Positions 56,375 to 64,000 of a DNA stretch of 64,000 nucleotides are shown here, piece after piece. The position numbers and the translations under genes are program-made. The stretch covers positions 15,967,167-16,031,166 of the forward strand of contig JBCNJP010000003.1 in assembly GCA_039602395.1 (NCBI GenBank). Direction: 5' to 3'. Origin of the DNA: Deinandra increscens subsp. villosa (lineage: Eukaryota > Streptophyta > Magnoliopsida > Asterales > Asteraceae). The notes under the pieces were generated by a model. That model saw nothing but the letters and a program-made list of their open reading frames with translations, had not been told where the DNA came from and did no database searches. The stretch's first letter is position 1; each line of letters opens with the position of its first letter.

Positions 56375-59300
56375 TGTGACGCCCACTCCCAGACTTGGCA
56401 CCAGGGGGAGGGGGTCACTCATCGGATTTACTCATGAACACGTGGCACAACAGAGATAAGCAGCGGAAAATTTAAAACTTTTATTTATAATAAAGCCAAG
56501 TACGTAAAGTAACTGAGATAATTTACAATCTATCTATATAGCGACTAACTATATCCGTCTTTATTTATCTACAACTAGCCAGCACTTCCAACCGCTTCTC
56601 TAATAGCTTGCCCGATCAGTCTCTTATCACGAGGGCTCCGCCCCTGCTTCCAGATGTCTCGCCTAAACCTGACATACATATGGTTTTGGGAAAAGGTCAG
56701 CTTACGCTGGTGAGTTCTACATTTAAAAACATTACCTCGTTCGTGAGGTTAAAACCTTTGAACCTGCAAAATCCCTTTTTACAACATTTATCAAGTATAA
56801 CACATAACAAGTCATACATAACATAACATCATAACCATACACGTTTCTCTAGAAAACATCTACCTCCATAACCTTTAACTCCTATGAACTGAATTCCATA
56901 CACCTTTATACCTTCTGGTCTCGAATACTGCTCAGGTGACTTTATCGGAAGCCCCCAACCTCAGTACCGACAACCGTTCCACTTCTTCTATACCTTCCCG
57001 GTCTCGAAGACTGCTCAGGTGACTTCATCTGGAAGCCCCCAACCATTCAGCAACGACAACCGTCCTACTTTTTCTATACCTTCCCGGTCTCGAAGACTGC
57101 TCAGGTAACTTCATCTGGAAGCCCCCAACCATTCAGCAACGACAACCGTTCACGTAACCTTGACCCTCTTTAGACGTTCCATTCTATCGAACATCTCCTT
57201 AACCACCACAGTACTACTACCCGCCCCTAGTTAGATATCCGACTGACTCAGGTGTGCTAATAAACATGATAATGTACTCATATACTGCAACAAGTGAACA
57301 TCCCCCAATTTACCTAGGTGTATGTATACAGGATGTACCAGCGGCGTATCCTCCACACTTTCAATATACCGGGTAACTATACTACCATGCTTGTATACAG
57401 GATGTACCAGCGGCGTATCCACCACATAATAATATAGCAAATGCACCCCCTGTTCTCATATAATCATACATTCTCACTTGTACGTTTATTAACAAACCCT
57501 TATCATTTGGATACCTAGTTTCAAAGCAAATATAGCACATAACCCTAATAAGCATTTCATATGCATTATTCTAACATAACCATTTCATATGTATTACTAA
57601 CACGTATATACATTCATAAGTACCTTTACATATCATTTCAACAGTTCATCATTTCATCAATTTATCAGTTTAAGATAATCAAACTTTCATATAAAAGCAT
57701 TTTAAATACTTTCCAATTAAACAGTTGAACATTATATGTATATCAGCCCGAAAACATTAAAGCGTTTAAAACATTTAAAAGTGGGCTCGCAGAACTCACC
57801 TTATCTCTTTACTTGTTAAACTCGGACAGAACCTCCGACAGAATCCTTCGGTTAACCTAATTCGCGTATCGTATGGCATTAACGCAAGGTTTAACATTAT
57901 AAACATATCCTATGTTTATTTATCTCTTACATTATCTTAATAATATCTAATTATTAAGGTTTACTTCTTTTAAGGTCAAAATGACCAAAATACCCCTATA
58001 GGTATATTATCTTCTTTTTATTGATAATTATGAAGACGCGCATTCCTATAAGTAGACACTCACTCCGGGATCGCCCAGTGTTGGGATGCCATTGCCCAGA
58101 TGGGATGGCGACACCCCCGCTATTGCCAGAAACCCCAGTGTACAGGTGTCTACCCTTCCGGTCCGCACGAACTTCTAAATATCCGATTAACTCGGTATCT
58201 TATATACTTTATCATTTATCCATTTTAGCCCCATATATACTTATTATATATATAAACATAGTTCCATACCAAAATTCAAGTACCCATACCCTCCGGATTA
58301 TTTTATATTAAATAATCATAATTCAAAAACCCTAATTTCATATATTTCTCGTTTCTTTATCAAAACTCATTTTCTTTTCAAACCAAATTAGGGTATCATC
58401 CATTATAACATTTTATAATATCCTTTAAAATAGCAAAGCTTAATTCAAAACCGTTTGCTCAATTTGGGCAGAGTAACGTTATGAAAACCCTAATTTTGAC
58501 CCGTTAACAAAACCTTCACCAAACCTTTTCCAATTGTGAAATAAACTTAGGGCTTTCTTAAAACACATTAAATTAGGATTACCTACAAAAATTCAGACCC
58601 TAATTCCCACCCGATCACCCGATTTGAGCAGAATAACATCAAGAACCCTAATTTTAGATCATTTCTAGAAAACATACTTAGAGAATGAATTTGCAAAAAC
58701 TGAGATAGGTTATTTTAGATCATACCTAGGATAGCTTGACTGCAGAAATTCAGCTTCAAACTTCAAACGAGCAGATCGAATTTGGATGAGCAAGTTTCGG
58801 ACGAGATTAAGGGTTTTTGGGGTTGTATTTTGCGAAATTGGTGAGGATTGTGGATGGATCGAGCTGCTATATATACTAGATGAGGTCGCAGGAGGTTAAG
58901 ACACGCATACATGGTGATAATCTGCTCATATCAACACGTATAAAGGTTCAATCGTGGAGAACAAGTTGAAAACGTGGCAAAAAATCGAATCTGGTGCAAG
59001 AATTGGGCGGAGGTACGCGCCGGATGAGCCCAAGGCTCGGCGACCCGCGAGCCACTTTGCCATATTGGCAGTTTTAGTCCCTGGACCTTATAATTACATT
59101 TTAACCCCCTGAACTTCTACCTTTCTATCATTTTATGTACCAAAACATTATGGGGCATATTTATAAAGGTTTCTAAGGCTCGGGACATGCTCGATGATAT
59201 ACGTATACATACGTATATATATATTTATATATTTATATATATCTTTTGCTATTTTGCGTTCTAGCCCCTCAAACTTTCCAATACTTATCATTTCATGTTA

Positions 59301-59714
59301 TGGATCATGTTAGGATATAATTTTACTATATTCTAAGCTTTAAAATGGTTATAATAATTATAGACACGTATCATATCCGTATATGTTGATAACTTTTCAT
59401 AATTACATTTTTGGCCCTTCTACTTTTCCATTAACTATTAACACACATATTCACATGTATACATCTATCAATTCACACATGTATTATTATGTTATTCATA
59501 TAAACACATATTCATCTCATACTTTACTTTCGTTAACGTTTAACACATCCGTTCATGCATATTTCATCACGTTGGCCATTAAACATGTATTTCTAGCACA
59601 TGCAACTTATCTAAAGCATAGTCTTACCACATTTATCAATTAAGCTCACGTATTTATAATATAAACACGTATTTACTATACATATAATGTATCTGTGAAA
59701 ATTGGGGTGTTACA
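56375..59714 (-). repeat. 3' LTR (3340 bp) of the gypsy-type element
   Basis: It runs from TGTGACGCCC to GGTGTTACA. It contains a three-copy tandem repeat at about 56909-57150 and a doubled GGATGTACCAGCGGCGTATC at about 57331 and 57401. Frames inside (56608, 57231, 58021) recur in the other LTR and are not genes. Confidence 0.92.
56909..57150. repeat. Three-copy ~80-bp tandem repeat inside the LTR
   Basis: Units beginning CTATACCTTCCCGGTCTCGA (about 56987 and 57077) and a diverged TATACCTTCTGGTCTCGAAT (about 56908) share ACTGCTCAGGT-ACTT, GGAAGCCCCCAACC and ACGACAACCGT. The same array recurs at about 62262-62503 in the second LTR. Confidence 0.85.
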
Positions 59715-59730
59715 ACTCTACCCCCCTTAA
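59715..59730 (-). other. Polypurine tract of the gypsy-type element
   Basis: The minus strand reads AAGGGGGGTAGAGT immediately before the LTR start TGTAACACCCC. Confidence 0.85.
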
Positions 59731-60041
59731 ACAGGGTTTCGTCCTCGAAACCTGTTCCATTCCCATCTTAAACATTCATTCTCAACTTTGCATAACATAA
59801 CCATTCATAACTCATTTCATAACTCGGTAACATTTACTTTCGCGTCTTTGCATTTATCCTAAGGAAAACGTAACCCTAAGCTGTCTACGGTAGCTTGTTT
59901 ACGGGATCCTTGATAATGCTTTCACATTTTCGGCTACTTTCTAGAACATAAGTTCTAATGGTTCTAATATCTAAGCATACTGCAGCAAGCAATGGTACAC
60001 ATAACGTACTAAAGCAAACGAATAATGATTATCTATGATTT

Positions 60042-61217
60042 TTAACTACTCGAATTACCTGACGAGGTCTGAGGATCTCCTTCTATCATCTCCAACATAC
60101 CATATGCCCTTGCAGGAGCCGTTCTCGGACCCGTAGCATTCCCCGGGATGGATCGAAGTGGGGTAGGGTTTAACACTAACTTAGGACAGTTCATCCTAAG
60201 GTGTCCCGCTTCTCCGCATTCGTAACACTTCTTACGTTCTGGGCAATTGCCCGAGAAGTGACCTTCCTTACCGCATGTATAACACGTAGACGTTCCTGAC
60301 CTACATTCTCCAAAATGATTCTTCTTGCATTTGTGGCACTTCGGCTTGTCGTCTTTTGAATTATGCTTCGCCTTCTTGTGATGATTCCCGTTGTCCTTCC
60401 TTGAAATTGCTTCTGACTCCGACTCCTTCCTCTTTGCTCCTTCTGGTCTACCGTTCGCACCGAACATCTCGCTGTAGAGATTGGAACTCAAATTCACCGT
60501 CGCCTTAAATGTCTTTGGTTCAGTCGCCTTGATCAATACCCTAACTCTACTCGGAAATCCTTGAACGTAACGCTTCACCCTCTCAGCTTCGGGAGTGACT
60601 AAGGTAGGTAGCAGTCTCGCCATCGCGTTGAACTTTGAAGTGTATTCCCGGTGCGTCATGTTCCCAGCTTCCAACGTCAGAAAACTCCTCTCCAGTTGCT
60701 CCAGCTCACCTTTAGGGCAGAAATCTTCTAAGACTAACTTCTTCAGATCGTTCCACTTCATTGCAGCAATAGCTCCTTCTTCTTCCGTCTGTTTGATCAT
60801 CCCCCACCAGTGCAACGCTTCTGAGACAAACGAGTGGGCAGCATACTTCACGGCTTGGTTCTCACTACACTCACTAATCTCTATGACCGCTTCCATCTCA
60901 TGAATCCACTGGAACGTAGCTAACGCATCTTGATTGCCGTCGAACAAAGGAGGTCTGCAACCGCTAAACGATTTAAACGAACATCCTACTCTAGGTTGTG
61001 CAGCTCCGGCACCTCTTCCTGCAGCTCCACCAGCTCCACGGGCTCCACTAGCACCAACTCTCGCAGCTCCTTGAAGTTGAACTAATAAACCAGGTAGTGT
61101 CGTCTGCATTAAGCGTGTCATCTCTGCCACCATAGCCGCTCTCTGCTCGTTAGTGAATGCATTAGCTCCGGCGTTATTCTCGGGTTCCGCACTCGCACGA
61201 TCGCCTCTTGCAGCCAT
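60042..61217 (-). CDS. Ty3/gypsy-type Gag, 391 aa, with three zinc knuckles
   Basis: Capsid and nucleocapsid protein of the element. Residues 1-80 are Ala/Gly-rich and flexible. The retrotransposon gag fold spans about 90-240, with LFDGNQDALATFQWIHEME, AVKYAAHSFVSEALHWW and the LEAGNMTHREYTSKF segment typical of plant chromodomain-clade gags. A basic Lys-rich linker (260-293) leads to CHKCKKNHFGEC (294-305, a short variant), CYTCGKEGHFSGNC (312-325) and CYECGEAGHLRMNC (331-344). The frame stops at GDPQTSSGNSSS, where full elements would continue into protease. Start chosen: MAARG at 61217, after which composition is coherent. Confidence 0.93.
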   Translation of the reverse strand: MAARGDRASAEPENNAGANAFTNEQRAAMVAEMTRLMQTTLPGLLVQLQGAARVGASGARGAGGAAGRGAGAAQPRVGCSFKSFSGCRPPLFDGNQDALATFQWIHEMEAVIEISECSENQAVKYAAHSFVSEALHWWGMIKQTEEEGAIAAMKWNDLKKLVLEDFCPKGELEQLERSFLTLEAGNMTHREYTSKFNAMARLLPTLVTPEAERVKRYVQGFPSRVRVLIKATEPKTFKATVNLSSNLYSEMFGANGRPEGAKRKESESEAISRKDNGNHHKKAKHNSKDDKPKCHKCKKNHFGECRSGTSTCYTCGKEGHFSGNCPERKKCYECGEAGHLRMNCPKLVLNPTPLRSIPGNATGPRTAPARAYGMLEMIEGDPQTSSGNSSS

Positions 61218-61710
61218 TTCCAGATCCTAATTTAAGATGGATGACATTTCAGAATTTGTGTGACGTAGAGTTTCCAAATTTTGAATTCATGATAAGTATA
61301 TAAGTGCAGGATCCGATACAATTATATATTTACGATGCGTTCAAAACCCAGTTACTTCTAGCACACAATTCCCTAATGTCCACATCTCGCCTCTCTATCT
61401 TTATCATCAACTCAAACCGATTCCTAGATTATATTTCTAAACGTTCTTCTTCTTCTTGCACTTGGCCACACAATGGTTTAGTACTTATGGTCTATTTACA
61501 TGGAAAATGCCAAATTGCAGTAGCTAATTGCAATCGTGTATTTTCCATATACGCATACCGCAAGTCCCATCTATTATGTTCCTTATGCACATTCGTCCTT
61601 ACGGGCACAAGCTATCCTGGCTGGCATCTACATTCTTATCTCAACTTACTCTACCTGGAGTCCTAGTTTAAGTTTAGATACCGCGCTTGTACCTAAATCT
61701 CTTAAACCAA
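61218..61710 (-). other. Leader between PBS and gag
   Basis: About 490 bp of untranslated leader (minus strand), pyrimidine-rich in places; plus-strand frames at 61304-61718 are shadows. Confidence 0.6.
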
Positions 61711-61723
61711 GGCTCTGATACCA
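61711..61723 (-). other. Primer-binding site of the gypsy-type element
   Basis: The minus strand reads TGGTATCAGAGCC, an exact initiator tRNA-Met PBS, three bases inside the LTR that starts at 61727. Confidence 0.93.
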
Positions 61724-61726
61724 ACT

Positions 61727-64000
61727 TGTGACGCCCACTCCCAGACTTGGCACCAGGGGGGAGGGGGTCACTCATCGGATTTACTCATGAACACGTGGCA
61801 CAACAGAGATAAGCAGCGGAAAATTTAAAACTTTTATTTATAATAAAGCCAAGTACGTAAAGTAACTGAGATAATTTACAATCTATCTATATAGCGACTA
61901 ACTATATCCGTCTTTATTTATCTACAACTAGCCAGCACTTCCAACCGCTTCTCTAATAGCTTGCCCGATCAGTCTCTTATCACGAGGGCTCCGCCCCTGC
62001 TTCCAGATGTCTCGCCTAAACCTGACATACATATGGTTTTGGGAAAAGGTCAGCTTACGCTGGTGAGTTCTACATTTAAAAACATTACCTCGTTCGTGAG
62101 GTTAAAACCTTTGAACCTGCAAAATCCCTTTTTACAACATTTATCAAGTATAACACATAACAAGTCATACATAACATAACATCATAACCATACACGTTTC
62201 TCTAGAAAACATCTACCTCCATAACCTTTAACTCCTATGAACTGAATTCCATACACCTTTATACCTTCTGGTCTCGAATACTGCTCAGGTGACTTTATCG
62301 GAAGCCCCCAACCTCAGTACCGACAACCGTTCCACTTCTTCTATACCTTCCCGGTCTCGAAGACTGCTCAGGTGACTTCATCTGGAAGCCCCCAACCATT
62401 CAGCAACGACAACCGTCCTACTTTTTCTATACCTTCCCGGTCTCGAAGACTGCTCAGGTAACTTCATCTGGAAGCCCCCAACCATTCAGCAACGACAACC
62501 GTTCACGTAACCTTGACCCTCTTTAGACGTTCCATTCTATCGAACATCTCCTTAACCACCACAGTACTACTACCCGCCCCTAGTTAGATATCCGACTGAC
62601 TCAGGTGTGCTAATAAACATGATAATGTACTCATATACTGCAACAAGTGAACATCCCCCAATTTACCTAGGTGTATGTATACAGGATGTACCAGCGGCGT
62701 ATCCTCCACACTTTCAATATACCGGGTAACTATACTACCATGCTTGTATACAGGATGTACCAGCGGCGTATCCACCACATAATAATATAGCAAATGCACC
62801 CCCTGTTCTCATATAATCATACATTCTCACTTGTACGTTTATTAACAAACCCTTATCATTTGGATACCTAGTTTCAAAGCAAATATAGCACATAACCCTA
62901 ATAAGCATTTCATATGCATTATTCTAACATAACCATTTCATATGTATTACTAACACGTATATACATTCATAAGTACCTTTACATATCATTTCAACAGTTC
63001 ATCATTTCATCAATTTATCAGTTTAAGATAATCAAACTTTCATATAAAAGCATTTTAAATACTTTCCAATTAAACAGTTGAACATTATATGTATATCAGC
63101 CCGAAAACATTAAAGCGTTTAAAACATTTAAAAGTGGGCTCGCAGAACTCACCTTATCTCTTTACTTGTTAAACTCGGACAGAACCTCCGACAGAATCCT
63201 TCGGTTAACCTAATTCGCGTATCGTATGGCATTAACGCAAGGTTTAACATTATAAACATATCCTATGTTTATTTATCTCTTACATTATCTTAATAATATC
63301 TAATTATTAAGGTTTACTTCTTTTAAGGTCAAAATGACCAAAATACCCCTATAGGTATATTATCTTCTTTTTATTGATAATTATGAAGACGCGCATTCCT
63401 ATAAGTAGACACTCACTCCGGGATCGCCCAGTGTTGGGATGCCATTGCCCAGATGGGATGGCGACACCCCCGCTATTGCCAGAAACCCCAGTGTACAGGT
63501 GTCTACCCTTCCGGTCCGCACGAACTTCTAAATATCCGATTAACTCGGTATCTTATATACTTGATCATTTATCCATTTTAGCCCCATATATACTTATTAT
63601 ATATATAAACATAGTTCCATACCAAAATTCAAGTACCCATACCCTCCGGATTATTTTATATTAAATAATCATAATTCAAAAACCCTAATTTCATATATTT
63701 CTCGTTTCTTTATCAAAACTCATTTTCTTTTCAAACCAAATTAGGGTGTCATCCATTATAACATTTTATAATATCCTTTAAAATAGCAAAGCTTAATTCA
63801 AAACCGTTTGCTCAATTTGGGCAGAGTAACGTTATGAAAACCCTAATTTTGACCCGTTAACAAAACCTTCACCAAACCTTTTCCAATTGTGAAATAAACT
63901 TAGGGCTTTCTTAAAACACATTAAATTAGGATTACCTACAAAAATTCAGACCCTAATTCCCACCCGATCACCCGATTTGAGCAGAATAACATCAAGAACC
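61727..64000 (-). repeat. 5' LTR of the gypsy-type element (cut by window edge)
   Basis: It repeats 56375 onward for the whole remaining 2.27 kb with three differences noticed. If it has the same length it should end near 65066, outside the window. Confidence 0.92.

Larger units (their letters stand above)
56375..64000 (-). mobile_element. Young gag-only Ty3/gypsy-type LTR retrotransposon, running off the right edge
   Basis: The 3' LTR is 56375-59714 (3340 bp) and the 5' LTR starts at 61727 and continues past 64000. The internal part is only about 2.0 kb with a purine tract, one gag gene and a tRNA-Met PBS; protease, RT, RNase H and integrase are missing. Over the roughly 2.27 kb of LTR visible twice I noticed only three differences (a G-run length near 56405, T/G near 58210, A/G near 58393), so insertion is recent. 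LTR sequence makes up most of the element. Family members with full pol presumably provide the enzymes. Confidence 0.92.

Noticed and set aside
56608..58311. Repeated ORFs inside the gypsy-type LTRs
   Set aside because: They occur identically in both LTRs, with no domain, and are explained by the repeat.

Overview
The window is nuclear DNA from a flowering plant. It is AT-rich, has introns and short host exons, and is crowded with plant-type transposons: Ty1/copia-like and Ty3/gypsy-like LTR elements, Helitrons, MULEs, hAT, CACTA, a Tourist-like MITE and a SINE. An Asteraceae-like eudicot is my inference from the retroelement style (a CCHC + ARID element, gag-only copia-like elements). No sequence search was run. 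The only convincing host gene is a three-exon group III WRKY transcription factor on the minus strand (43172-44313). A second, weaker host-gene candidate is a set of in-phase exon-like blocks on the minus strand between about 10.2 and 16.0 kb.

Layout: 1-1876, the 5' leader, primer-binding site and 5' LTR of a minus-strand LTR retrotransposon that runs off the left edge. 2807-5620, a complete small LTR element (TSD ATTAC) whose one long frame joins a CCHC zinc knuckle, a decayed copia protease-like segment and an ARID-like DNA-binding domain. 6514-7557 and 16197-17225, two related non-autonomous MULEs with perfect 9-bp TSDs. 8842-9790 and 26692-28583, two copies of one small Helitron family; the second carries a hAT element inside its terminal hairpin. 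10952-11598, a PIF/Harbinger-like MITE. 17372-22833, a decayed RepHel Helitron. 23.3-26.7 kb, a probable solo LTR, a long hairpin, a MITE and a CACTA terminus.

28.6-36.05 kb is a foldback element split by a very young 6.47-kb LTR retrotransposon (29157-35628). This element encodes only a gag-like CCHC protein and has a leader with a tandem array of RNA-type hairpins, inside an upstream ORF that overlaps the gag start by one base (TAATG). 36.06-39.7 kb is a probable Helitron with gene-derived sequence. 39.7-41.9 kb is a foldback element and two short Helitrons. 41.9-43.1 kb is AT-rich DNA with a 438-bp tandem duplication.

Upstream of the WRKY gene, 44575-52641 is an old LTR element with a MULE (TSD TAGATTATA) in one LTR. 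A 2.38-kb segment with half of that MULE is tandemly triplicated (45391-52529), so the gene keeps only about 260 bp of proximal promoter before the transposon block. After a SINE (52770-53029), a decayed copia-like copy and gypsy-like debris, the window ends in a young minus-strand Ty3/gypsy-type element (56375 to beyond 64000). It has 3.34-kb LTRs but only about 2 kb of internal sequence coding for gag alone.

The elements interact mainly as nested insertions. The two youngest LTR elements, and the ARID element, lack pol and must have been mobilised by proteins supplied in trans.
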